Shown here: positions 36,091 through 46,650 of the stretch, piece after piece | How the letters are laid out: each line of letters begins with the position of its first letter | Position numbering within the stretch: position 1 is the first letter of the stretch | From: Histomonas meleagridis | Taxonomy: Eukaryota > Parabasalia > Tritrichomonadida > Dientamoebidae | NCBI GenBank assembly: GCA_020186115.1 | Contig: WSYJ01000060.1 | Location: forward strand, 1-64,000 | Direction: 5' to 3' | Length of the DNA: 64,000 bases | Position numbers and translations under genes: made by a program | The notes under the pieces: model-generated | The model's input: only the letters and a program-made list of their open reading frames with translations | Databases searched by the model: none | Told to the model about the DNA's origin: nothing

Positions 36091-36954
36091 TTATTTGGTT
36101 ATTGTGAAAAAATATACTTGACAATAAAAATTCAGTAAATTTTATTATGTCAATAAATTCTTCAATTTAGGCAAGTCATTAAAATCACTTCTATACAATG
36201 GACATTTTCCAAATAAAAAGCAATTCGGAAATAGACCAATCCATTACTAGAAAAATGTTAATGAACCCAAATAAATTAATTAACATCTATTAATATCTCA
36301 AAAAATGTAGAATCTGATTCAAAGCTTTCATGAATCATTAAATTTCAACTATAAAAAGTTTAGGATATAAATCAGGTGTTGAATCATTACAATTTCACTT
36401 GAAAAGAAGTATACTTACCTGAGAAATCTCGTAAACCATTAAAGAAGTTATACTACTTCACATTAACTCTCTATAGAATTCTATTTATAAATACAAAAAT
36501 TGTTCTTAAAATGAAAGAAGAAAAATAAGCATGCAGAAAGGTGAAAATAAATTTCTTTTAAAAATTTATTTTTCTTATTGTTGTAATTAACGTAATAGCA
36601 TGCTCTTCATGTATTTTGTGTGGGTGTGGGTGTTGATACCTTAATGGTTTATAAAAATAAGAACATTATGAAATTTTATCAATTAAGACTGTTATTATGT
36701 ATCTGGCCATCTAACTATTCAAAATTTGAATACTCGCCTCACTTTTATTTCAAATTTTTCTATGTTGGCACTTTTTGACTGATGCAATTAGACGTCATTT
36801 TTGACATAACCGTCTGGCTAGATGGGTTTTTTGATAAGAGCTATGATCAATTTCCCAGAAGCCAATTTCCCCTGTCAAACCCATTGAAACAATTCAATGG
36901 ACGTTCACTCAACGTCCATTCAATTATTTTTATAGAGTTTTTTCTTCATTTTCC
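36091..36954. other. Intergenic, about 860 bp, with nested inverted repeats near its right end
   Basis: AT-rich and no coding frame. The last 75 bp hold overlapping inverted repeats (listed separately) and an initiator-like TTCATTTTCC directly before the next ATG. Confidence 0.4.
36881..36920. repeat. Nested perfect inverted repeats upstream of the C2-TerD gene
   Basis: CCATTGAA-acaa-TTCAATGG (36881-36900) overlaps AATGGACGTT-cactc-AACGTCCATT (36896-36920). Arms of 8 and 10 bp are perfect and share AATGG. They lie 35-74 bp before the start codon at 36955. It could be an operator for a dimeric factor or a DNA/RNA hairpin. Confidence 0.6.
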
Positions 36955-38586
36955 ATGTTCAAATTCTACGTTATTCGTGGTTCTAACTTACCTCCAGCTG
37001 ATCCTAATGGTAAATCTGATCCATATTGTGTTCTTACAGCATATGCTGCTGATGGACCATACAAACTTGGAAAAACTAAAATCAAAAAGAAGACATTAAA
37101 TCCAGTTTGGGATGAAAAACGTGAGAAACCATTTTATCTCTATACTCCCCTTATAAAAAAGCTTGAAATTCTTGTTTATGATCATGATCTTATTGGCAAA
37201 GATGATTATCTTGGAAAAGTTGAAATAGATTTCTTTAAGCAAATACCAACTTTTGATCAGATCATCAAAATTCCACTTGTTACTGATCTTAAAACGAAAG
37301 GGAATCCATCCATTGAAATTGTAATATCACGTGAATTCAAATTTGAAAGTGAAGATAATTGCGATCCTATATTATACCATCGTTCAGCCATCTATCTTGA
37401 ATATGATCCGCCAATTCCAAAGCAGCAACAAGATGTTTCCAGTTTAGGTGCAGCTGTATTCGATATGTTTGATGGTGGCTGTTGTCGATTACTTCCCAAA
37501 ATTGAAAATGGTGATGATCGCGGATGTAAAGTTTATATATATCCGTGGGCATTAACTGATTCTGGCTGTACCCAAATACTTACTTTAAATCCATTCGAAC
37601 TGGAAAGACATTATCCTACATCTGAACATTTATTTTATGTTCCGTTAATCTTAATGAATCTTAATTATACAGGAAAAGTTAAATTAACATGCATTGGACT
37701 TAACAAAGAAAATAAGAAGCCGCCAATTCTTCATTTCCAACAATTATTTGAATTTAAAGGTAGTGATTTAATTAATTGTCCACGAGTTATTCGATATTCA
37801 GATAACAAAGATTATGTTAAAATTAACATTAAACCAAATAATTGTCTTAATCATTTTTCACTTGATAGATGTATTTCATTAACTTCAGTTCCAAACAAGA
37901 ATATGCATAATTATTTATTAAGTGTTAAGTCATTAGTTGTTAATGAAAATGTAACGGATGAAAAAATATTTCATCGTATTAATTTAAATGTTGACGATCC
38001 ATTTCCAATTCAAGTTGCACTTAAATATTTCCAACGACCATTACCTGATACAATACATATTTTTGCAGAACATCAATTATTAACTACGGCTGGTTTCCAA
38101 TTTGATATAGGATTTATTGCATATGATATCAATTTTAATCACATCGATTTTATTTATCCACAAAAGCCATCGATGTTCAATGATGCAGTAAAACTTGCTA
38201 TTGATGAAAATGGAAGGTATAATGAATTTGGTAGAGAGATATATTCTATTATCAAACTTAATCAATTGCCTCCAGAAGTATTTTGTTTATCATTCGGAGT
38301 TTCGGAAAATACAAACAAGAAATTTAATACGAAATTGGGCGCATTTTTTAGAGTTTATGATGCAAAAGATGATTTGGAATTAATGGGCTTCACTGGAAGG
38401 AAAAAAGGGTTCCATTCTTGTGTTTGGATATTTTCCATATTTAGATGTAATGGTGATTGGGCAATAGTACCAACAATGCGTACTTACAGTGGTAAAGGCT
38501 TAGTAGGTGGAATTATTGCTCTGAATCAAAGTATCAAAGAAGACATGAAAAAAGAGAGATACTTTGATCGAATTTTAAAACAATAA
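36955..38586 (+). CDS. C2 domain plus TerD-like domain protein
   Basis: 543 residues. A C2 domain is at about 1-125: FYVIRGSNLPPADPNGKSDP with calcium-type Asp, LNPVWDE, and LVYDHDLIGKDDYLG with the second Asp group. The middle (about 130-330) is not recognised. The C-terminal about 190 residues fit TerD: FDIGFIAYDINFNHIDFIYP, AVKLAIDENG, LPPEVFCLSFGVS, GAFFRVYD and later FSIFRCNGDWAIVP. TerD domains, known from tellurite resistance operons and from scattered eukaryotes, bind calcium. Joined to C2 the protein is probably a calcium-responsive membrane-binding factor; this is inference. The start follows an initiator-like TTCATTTTCC. The stop is TAAA. Confidence 0.7.
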   Translation: MFKFYVIRGSNLPPADPNGKSDPYCVLTAYAADGPYKLGKTKIKKKTLNPVWDEKREKPFYLYTPLIKKLEILVYDHDLIGKDDYLGKVEIDFFKQIPTFDQIIKIPLVTDLKTKGNPSIEIVISREFKFESEDNCDPILYHRSAIYLEYDPPIPKQQQDVSSLGAAVFDMFDGGCCRLLPKIENGDDRGCKVYIYPWALTDSGCTQILTLNPFELERHYPTSEHLFYVPLILMNLNYTGKVKLTCIGLNKENKKPPILHFQQLFEFKGSDLINCPRVIRYSDNKDYVKINIKPNNCLNHFSLDRCISLTSVPNKNMHNYLLSVKSLVVNENVTDEKIFHRINLNVDDPFPIQVALKYFQRPLPDTIHIFAEHQLLTTAGFQFDIGFIAYDINFNHIDFIYPQKPSMFNDAVKLAIDENGRYNEFGREIYSIIKLNQLPPEVFCLSFGVSENTNKKFNTKLGAFFRVYDAKDDLELMGFTGRKKGFHSCVWIFSIFRCNGDWAIVPTMRTYSGKGLVGGIIALNQSIKEDMKKERYFDRILKQ

Positions 38587-39390
38587 AAAGTCAATGAAAA
38601 GAGTTTTTGGTAATATTATATTATATAGGAACGTTTCATATCAATAAAATTTAACTGTAAGCAATTAGAAAAAAAAAATTAAAATTTAATAATGGTTCTT
38701 TCAAAATAATAAATCATTTGTATATAAAGTTGAAGCGAAAAGTTCAAAAATTTTTTTTTCGGTAAAATTGGTTTCAAACCAAGAAATAGCAATCGTGATA
38801 ACACATAATGTATCTATGATAACATATTTGATCATAAGAAAATTAAAATACAATCTTAAAAATCGTCTGAAAAAATCTGTTTTTTGATATTATAGAAATT
38901 TTGATGGAAGTTTTTATCTACTAATCAGATTTTAATTTCGATAATTACAGCTGTTTCAAATCTATTTTGATTTTTCGACATGATTTCTATACTTCACGTT
39001 GATTTTTGTGTGTTTCACTCGAGATGTCGCACCAAAAAAAATTCTTTTACGGTCACTTTTTAAATAATATCAAAAGTACACAATTTTGACATGGACACAC
39101 AAAAGTTGAATGAACATTCAATTTAAACTTTATTTTCATAGAAAGTTGGTTGTTTTTTGTCGTTTTCTTTTAAATTCATTCAAATGTCAAGTCCTCACTT
39201 GTGAGCAAGTAAATGAGATCTTTTCATGTCACCTAATGCTTCATGTGTGTGCCTCGGCATACAAAATAATTTCGATGGAAACTCACATGTCACATCGAAA
39301 AACAGTTGTTACACACATTTCTAATGAAAAATTAAAGGTCTTTCGTTACAACCAAACCAGATTTATATCGGAAACGCATATACCAAATCG
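38587..39390. other. AT-rich intergenic sequence
   Basis: About 800 bp. No coding frame, repeat or RNA gene recognised. Confidence 0.4.
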
Positions 39391-40599
39391 ATGAAATATA
39401 ATACATATCCTCAATCAATGATAACATTAATTCACATTGGCATGTTCATCCTCCTCATAGATTTCAGCAAACATGTTTTTAGATCAAATAAATATTATTT
39501 TTATTCTCTTACTGAGAATAAAACAATGAACAAGCATATGCATAACAAAAGCATTCATTACATGCCAAGTAACAATAAAGAACTCATAAAAAGTAAAATA
39601 TTTTTACAAAAAATTCAAACAGCAAACAACATAAATCATTTACTGCAATGCGTTTCACTCAATAATTCTCTAAATAACATTAGAATAGGTTTTAAGCATT
39701 TCGTTTCTTCAAATCTAATAATTTCGTATTTTTATTCCAAAATAACTGCAATCTTTCATATCCTGCATAATATATATCATTTTAATGATAGTTCTCAATG
39801 TAATTCATCAATGAATTGCAGCAATAATATTCTTAAAAATCTACCAAAAATTAATGCATTAATTACTTCTATATATTCAAATATAACTTTGTTCGAATTT
39901 ATATTTTTTGTTTTTACTTTCTTTTCCAAAATTTATTTTAATCAAAAAAGCATTCATCAAAAAAACGAAGTTATTCTGATTTTAATGATTATATTTTTTG
40001 TTAATACAAAGCAATCATATGACGAAGAGACAAAAACACTCACAATATCTGATTTCATTGATTATTCAAAAGATTATATGAATTATACAGAACGCGTTAT
40101 AATTATTGATGTTGGCGAGATTGAAAGTAATGCATTCAGAGAATGGCCTTTATTGACAACAGTAATAATTGGAGAAACAGTTGGAAATATCGGTAATAGA
40201 GCATTTGCATCATGTACAAAATTAAAATATGTGCAATTTCCAGATAAATTAATGGGTGGAATTGGAGGTGGTGCATTTGCAGAATGTATTTCATTAAATA
40301 ATATTACAATTCGTTGTAATACCATTGGTGATAATGCATTTTATAAATGTACAGGACTTGAAACGATAACTTTAGAAGTAGGCGTCCGAAATATTGGATC
40401 TGATGCATTCAGAGGATGTACAAACCTTGTGAATATTTATATACCAAGTTCTGTTACTTCAATTGGAAATGCATTTTTAGAATGTACAAATCTTCAATTT
40501 ATTAATGTCTCAGAAGAAAATTTTAAATATTCGAATTATGAAAATGATGGGGTTTTATATAATAAGAAATTACACAAATTATTAGTTATCCAAATATGA
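39391..40599 (+). CDS. BspA-like leucine-rich repeat surface protein, 5' part (frameshifted)
   Basis: The TpLRR (LRR_5) repeats begin about residue 208 with YDEETKTLTISDFIDYS, the typical opening of trichomonad BspA proteins, and continue as AFREWPLLTTVIIG, AFASCTKLKYVQFP, AFYKCTGLETITL, AFRGCTNLVNIYIP and AFLECTNLQFINVS. A hydrophobic VILILMIIFFVNTKQS just before them looks like the family's signal peptide, so the true start may be near 39970. Yet the preceding 200 codons are open despite AT richness, so an N-terminal extension is possible. The frame breaks near 40585, where a one-base loss is the simplest explanation, and resumes in the next entry. Such proteins sit on the parasite surface and are thought to mediate contact; function not shown here. 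Confidence 0.6.
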   Translation: MKYNTYPQSMITLIHIGMFILLIDFSKHVFRSNKYYFYSLTENKTMNKHMHNKSIHYMPSNNKELIKSKIFLQKIQTANNINHLLQCVSLNNSLNNIRIGFKHFVSSNLIISYFYSKITAIFHILHNIYHFNDSSQCNSSMNCSNNILKNLPKINALITSIYSNITLFEFIFFVFTFFSKIYFNQKSIHQKNEVILILMIIFFVNTKQSYDEETKTLTISDFIDYSKDYMNYTERVIIIDVGEIESNAFREWPLLTTVIIGETVGNIGNRAFASCTKLKYVQFPDKLMGGIGGGAFAECISLNNITIRCNTIGDNAFYKCTGLETITLEVGVRNIGSDAFRGCTNLVNIYIPSSVTSIGNAFLECTNLQFINVSEENFKYSNYENDGVLYNKKLHKLLVIQI

Positions 40600-41552
40600 A
40601 AAGTAAAACATTTACAATTCCTAATTCAGTCATTTCTATTATGAATTATTCTTTTGCAAGTTGTAATAATTTAGAAAGAATTTTTATTGATGAAAATGTT
40701 CAATATATTAATTCATTTGCATTTTTTAATTGTACATCACTTCAATGTATTTATTTTAATGGAGAAATTTCACCAGAAATACAAAATGATGCATTTGTTA
40801 ATATAAATGCGACAAGAGTTATGACAATAGAAACATATCAAAATGAAACATTTGGAAATATGGAAATTACAAAGGGAACAACACTTGACGAATGTCTCCC
40901 GCCAACACGCACATTCACATTCACACAAAGTGATACATTCACTAACTCAAATACATTTACTAACATAAATACATTTGCTAATTCAAACACATTTACGAAA
41001 TCAAAAAATAATTTTGATTCAAATACTTATGTTAATACATTTTCGCTGAATTTTACTTTTGTTAATACTATTACTTAAACTTATTCTTTATCGTTTATAA
41101 AAACTTTATCAAATTATTATACTTTCTTAAAATCTTATTCAGTTACTTTTATTGAATCTGAAACTAAATATATTTATGTCGATTTCATATATTATAATTA
41201 TACAATTATATATTATCCGGAATATTTTACGTATTATTCAAATTTCTTTTATATTTCTTATATCGAAGATGTAATAATAAACACTAATGATAATAATACA
41301 TTAATTATCATTATAATTGTTATTGTAATTGTAATAATTATTGTATTTGTAATGATAATTATAATTTTTATGATTAAATATCAAAATAAGAAGCGGAAAC
41401 AAAATGAAGAAGAAATGAATATTTCAGATGAAAATAATAATAAAATTAATGAAATCGATAATACATTTTCAGTTGGGATTAATAATTCAAATATTGAAGA
41501 AGATCCATTTGCAGACGATTTCAAAGAAGAAAAATTTATCAGTCAGATATAA
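40596..41552 (+). pseudogene. BspA-like protein, 3' part: LRRs, Thr-rich stalk, membrane anchor, tail
   Basis: Continues the preceding gene in another frame: FTIPNSVISIMNYSFASCNN, further LRRs, and a Thr/Asn/Phe-rich stalk with six-residue repeats (TFTNSN type, 18-bp DNA period, about 40916-41040). A TAA at 41076-41078 stops the frame, but the same frame is open again to 41552, giving a Tyr-rich stretch, a strong transmembrane segment of Ile/Val (about 41300-41380), a basic KYQNKKRKQ stop-transfer and an acidic cytoplasmic tail ending FISQI. One frameshift plus one nonsense codon mark a recently decayed gene, or two sequence errors. Confidence 0.6.
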
Positions 41553-42534
41553 ATAAACATATTTTAAGAACAAAATATTTTAATTTGTTTATTAATTTAA
41601 TAAATACAAACTTTTGTGTTATTTAGAAAATTTTATGTTTCTTCTATTAGATGATTATTATCGTAAATCCAATTTACCCAAATCATAAACACTAAAAGTA
41701 AATGATAAATTATATTAAAGAAAAAATTGGAAATTTAGAGATATTATGGTAAAAATGCACTATTTTTTAAAAAATCAAAAGAAAGATATTCAATTTCAAA
41801 TAAGTATTTGTCTTGAGTTGTTCTGCTTTTATCTGTGTTAAATTAAGTTTGAACAAAAAGTAAATAACAAATATTTCGTTAATTCATTGTATATAATTAA
41901 CATATTTATGAAGTTCAAAATCATTATGTAAAAGTTTATCATAATTTTCTTGTTGTTTTCCTAAAATGATGAGCGTTCATCAATCAAACAAAGTATAAAA
42001 TAAAAAGTTTTTAGTATAGACCATGGTCAGCTGGATGTATGAAAGCTTACAATTTTACGTGAAAAATGAAAAAAGTTGTATGCATCCACCGCTACCTAAT
42101 AGAACTTTTTGAACCCATATTTCTTCAATGATAAAAAGTTGATTTTTTCATTTGCTATTAGTATTCATTAATGGTCTTAATTACTTTCAATTTTCTTGAT
42201 AGTTAACAAGAGTTTGTCAACAGGAAAATTCATGATCAAAAAAATATCTATAAAAATTTATTTACTAAAACATGATGTTTATTTTGCAAAACATAAAAAA
42301 ATCATTATAATATTACTATAGTCAAAATATGTGATTGGATGATCAACCTCCTTCTTTTCATCTCTTTGTTATAGTTTCATTTCTTCGGAGGTAACGATAG
42401 ATGATGCAAAAGTGAATTTCCACTTTTTCAGTAAAAACTTCCTCGATAGACATTTTTCAAAACAGCTTTTTCAGAAGAATTACTTTCATAAACATGTTAA
42501 AAAAACAAAACAATATTTAATTTCTACAAATTTT
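41553..42534. other. AT-rich sequence without recognised features
   Basis: About 980 bp. No frame with coding character on either strand. Confidence 0.4.
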
Positions 42535-42750
42535 CTAATTAAATTTTGCAAGTAGTTCTCTATAATTTGTTGTAACTCTTGATAGTTCCTCCAACAAATC
42601 ATTTTGCCTTGCGTTTTGCTCGGCCAATTCCTTATTCATTGTCTTAATTTTACTCTCCAACAATTTCGATATGACTTTTTCAGATGCTTCACCCAAAAGC
42701 AGTTTTTTGATGGTGATGAATAGAAGAGTGGTTCCAACTCTTGTAGATGT
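42535..42750 (-). pseudogene. Orphan coding-like fragment, coiled coil
   Basis: Seventy-one codons open on the minus strand between stops at 42751-42753 and 42535-42537. It has no ATG near its beginning but good coding composition: TTLLFITIKKLLLGEASEKV followed by a heptad-like helix with LLEELSRVTTNYRELLAKFN. It looks like the last exon or a remnant of a larger gene. Family not recognised. Confidence 0.35.
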
Positions 42751-42753
42751 CTA

Positions 42754-43422
42754 TTCAGAAAATTTGTAATTACTTTTTCAAGTATATACACTTAAAATAT
42801 AAATAAAATTTGATAGTAAAAATTATTTGGCTAGATTCGGGTTATATGAGTATATGACTATTATTTATATAAATTGAATATTTCGAAATTATGAAATAAT
42901 TTTTTGATTATTTATACATATTGATATGCACTATAACATTGCTAAGTATACTATTAGGTTTATTTCAAAATAAATATTATTGATTTTGAGAAAAAGTACA
43001 TTTATTATAGAAATTTACATGACAAAAGATCATCAAGACTCTAGAAATTCACCCTTTTTTTCTCTCAAAAATTTTATATAAGCATTTATATATACTAAAT
43101 TTAATTAATTTGAAATATTTAAAGATTTCTTCTGCTGAATTTCGAGAAAAAGTAGTGTTTTGCACGACGGTTTAAAAACCGCGATTTATCATTCAAATAT
43201 AATACGGTTATAATCTTTTTGGATGGAAAATAATCGTCGGTGGAAGAAAATATGTTATACATGCATATTCTAACAACTTTTTCTCAAAACTCAGCAGAAG
43301 AATCTCAATAAAACTTTGATATCATTTCAACCAAATCATTATCATAGTCATATTTGAAAATAAAGAAGAAAAAAAGGGTCAATTTTTTTTATACTCGATT
43401 TAAATATTGCGTATTTCAATAA
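42754..43422. other. AT-rich sequence without recognised features
   Basis: About 670 bp, no coding frame recognised. Confidence 0.4.
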
Positions 43423-43767
43423 AATTGCATCTTTTGGTGTACTAAGAATAAAAGCAAGAATTCATGTTCTATATGTAAATTTATCAATGATACTAAAAGG
43501 GTTAACTTTGTTAGGTTGCTCAAAAGCGAATTCGTAAAAACTGTAATCAGACACAGGATAACTGATTTTGGGGAAATTACACATCTTGATGGCACTTTTA
43601 ATAAAAATTCAAATGGTTCAAAATACTCAATTGAAAGGTTTATTATTTACTTAATTGTGAAAGATCCACTTTTTGAAGCCTTCAACACTAACGAAATTAG
43701 GAATTTCTGGAAAGAAAACATAATAAAAATAATGGAGCTGTATGCAGCACGCAGTACATTACGTTGA
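43423..43767 (+). pseudogene. Orphan coding-like fragment of unknown family
   Basis: 115 codons open with normal composition and no ATG until nine codons before the stop. It begins with Cys pairs (NCIFWCTKN ... SCSICKF) that might bind zinc and continues ITDFGEITHLDGTF and IVKDPLFEAFNTNEIRNFW. No family recognised. Its end is only 141 bp before the hAT insertion, so it may be a remnant of an older mobile element or of a host gene. Confidence 0.35.
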
Positions 43768-43907
43768 ACCCATTTTCTCAATCTCATATATGAGATAGAC
43801 ATAAAATAGATCAATCTAGAAGAAAATATTTTGCATGGACAAAGAAAGAAGATAAAAAACTCAAAGATCTAAGCTGTGGTTTTGGCGTTGATCTCAATAA
43901 ATAAATA

Positions 43908-43915
43908 AATGAAAT
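43908..43915. repeat. Left target-site duplication of the hAT element
   Basis: AATGAAAT, identical to 46555-46562 at the other end. An 8-bp duplication is the hAT hallmark. Confidence 0.9.
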
Positions 43916-46554
43916 TAGGGTTGGGCAATACTGGGCCAATGGCCCTGATGAGGTGAAAAACGGTTGGAAAAAATCTGGGCCATTGGCCCACTTCACCTGG
44001 GCCAATGGCCCAGGCCCCATTAAAACCGCAGGGATGCTTGGCCCATGTCCTTTGGACGTTAATAATTTGAAAGGGGTACCTTGGCCCAGGTCCCGATAAC
44101 GTTAATGAAGCGAAAAGCCTTACTTGGCTGATCCAAATAAATTTTGAATAATATAATTAGATTAGCAGGTTTTGTTTTTTCATCAAAGTAAACTTATGAA
44201 ATTTATTTTTTGTACACGTAATCAGCCGGCCAAATATCACAATACGATTATTTTTCATTCAAAAATGGCTTTTTGTCATAGTTATCTAAAACAATTAAAA
44301 CAAGAAGATGTGGTGGCTTTTACTAAGATTTTCGATCTCGGGAGATCTTTGAAATCAATTCATTTCATATTCATCAATTACACGTCGAGTTATTTTCTCA
44401 TTACAATATAAAAAAATTCGTCTAGATATATTTTCTTTCGTCATGCCTCCCATATAATCATTTATTACATATTTACCTTGAGAAAATATTCTCTCAACAC
44501 TTGCTGATGTAAGTCTAAGATATATCATTTTTTTTGCTAGAGTATATAAGACAGGCATCTTATCTTTTTGTGATTCCCACCATTGAACGATATCCACTAC
44601 ATTCTCATTGTTTGATGCGATCATTTTTTCAATTTCATTTTGATATCTGGTATCAACGATTTGACCCCTTCTCACGAATTGGTTATTACTATTATTTACC
44701 TTACTGAATGCTTCAGGATATTTTACGAATAAATAGTTCATAAATTTAGATACAAGATTTTTAAAATGATTTGGTAAATCTTCCTCAGGAAATAAAATTT
44801 GCTGAAAATTAAGTAGTGGAATTAAGAATCCACCAATCAATAAATTATACAGAAAATTGTGTTTTTGGTATTTTAAGATTCTATCAATATATCCTTTTTT
44901 AAATATTTCTGCTGCTTTTTCGAACCCATGTTTAATTAAGATATCACAATGATCAAAATAAATTGTAGCTATGTTGGACATTGCCCAAAAAATAGTTTCT
45001 GGGTCATCTCTTTCAAGATCTAACATCATATTCTTAACTCCAATGAAAAATTCACTGAATGCATCAATAATACAAAAGTCACTTATCGAAAAAAATGGAA
45101 CACCTATTTTAATAAAACTTTTCCCATTTTTTGCTAAATATTTCTGATAATTTTCAAAAATTTCACGACATTCAATGGCTCTAGAAAATAAATCTGCTAA
45201 AGAGTACCATCTGGTTATACAATAACAAGGAAATAATTTATAATTTTCTGAGCTTAGAAGAAGAAAACGCTTAAATTTATGAGATGAATGTAAAACTGAT
45301 AATCTAATCGCTAAATCATGAACATTTGTTAAAGATTGTAATAAATCGTTCATACATCTATTTAAAATATGGTTACAACAAGGAAAAAAGTCGATACCTT
45401 TACATGCTCCTATTACATTGCTTCCGCAATCACTACATTGAAATGCAATTTTATTTGATATATTATAATAGTTTATTGTGTCTGTAACATAATGAGATAT
45501 AACGTCTTTTGTCCTTTGAATGTCATCGGGAACGATCAAATCTAATAAAAACATTGCATCACATGATGAAGCTGTAATGGCTAAAAAATTATGTTGGAAT
45601 TTGGACCATTCATCAAAATATATTGTTAAATACTGATATTTTGTGATAATTTCTTTGATTGATTGCTTTACTCTTGTTGTAAAGATTTCCAAATAATTGT
45701 AAATTGATCTTCTTGAAATTACATCAAAAGCAAATAAATTCGTAAAATCTAGATTGTCAACCAGACTTAAATATTGGTTGTTAAGTAAAATAAATTTTAT
45801 AATCTGTTTTTGTGTTGCTTTAATTACATTTTCTAATTTTTTGTGTTTTCTAAGACAATGATTAGATATAGTGCTATAGTCTGTACACAGATATTGTGTA
45901 CAGATTTCGCAAGATGAAATTATCCGAGCATTGTCTTTGTAAAGTTTATATATTTCGTCATCTTATCTAAGAACGACTGCGTGATCAATACCTCTATCAT
46001 CTGGTAATTGTAATTCTCCCACGATCATTGTACCATTCATCGTGGTAAAGTGAATTGGAATTGTGCACATTTAATTAATGTGAAGTGATTTTACTCGTCT
46101 TACAAAAAAATTATTTTCAATTCAAATTCACATTCAATTTTTCATATGATATTTTTATTCTTAACACTTTTTGAATATGACATTTTCAAAATATTTTATG
46201 ATCCAACTTTTTCGAATGTTTGGTGGTTAAATACGGTTCTTAAATATAAAAAGATACCAATTTTTGTGAGATTATTCAAAAAGTAATATTCAAAAAGTAA
46301 TATTGCATAACTCGAGATTTTTATTAATTGATTATCCAAAATTTTGGCAATTGAATAAGGGAACTTGACCCAAGTCCCTTTGTCACTTTTGATCATCTTG
46401 GCCAAGGTACCCAATCAGGGGCCTATGCCATAGGGCCAAGGTCCCTCATTAATGACCTGGGCCAAGGTGCAAAGGTCCCTTTTAGGTACCTAGGCCACAG
46501 TGCCAAGATTTGCTGTCACTTTTGGGCCATTGGCCAAGTTGCTTCCCAACCCTA
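43916..46554 (-). mobile_element. Complete hAT-family DNA transposon, 2639 bp
   Basis: Termini TAGGGTTGGG and CCCAACCCTA form inverted repeats and are flanked by a perfect 8-bp duplication. About 190 bp at each end are GC-rich compared with the surroundings and packed with GGCCAATGGCC, TTGGCCCA and GGTACC-containing boxes in both orientations, likely transposase sites. A single transposase gene lies inside on the minus strand. The perfect target duplication indicates a fairly recent insertion. The copy seems inactive as read, because of one in-frame stop in the transposase. Confidence 0.92.
44355..46040 (-). pseudogene. hAT transposase with one in-frame stop near its start
   Basis: From an ATG at 46040 the frame has a single TAA as codon 26 (45963-45965) and is otherwise open for about 535 codons to the stop at 44355. 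After the stop: a BED-type zinc finger (CEIC ... HCLRKHKKL), the RNase H-like catalytic core with YFDEWS (first Asp) and QCSDCGSNVIGACKG (second Asp region) followed by PCCNHILNRC (the CxxH motif), and a C-terminal hATC dimerisation region with RLTSASVERIFSQ carrying the Glu. All parts expected of a hAT transposase are present. The early stop could be a mutation or a sequencing error. Confidence 0.88.
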
Positions 46555-46562
46555 AATGAAAT
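46555..46562. repeat. Right target-site duplication of the hAT element
   Basis: AATGAAAT, identical to 43908-43915. Confidence 0.9.
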
Positions 46563-46650
46563 ATTATTCTTATCGCTCTCCACAGTCAAAAAAAGAAAAT
46601 AACAAGAATAAACGTTAAGTAAAATTCTTAACTTTACTTCGCTATTTTTT

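Noticed and set aside
36782-37099. 105-codon frame overlapping the start of the C2-TerD gene
   Set aside because: It overlaps the conserved C2 domain in another frame and has no recognisable content.
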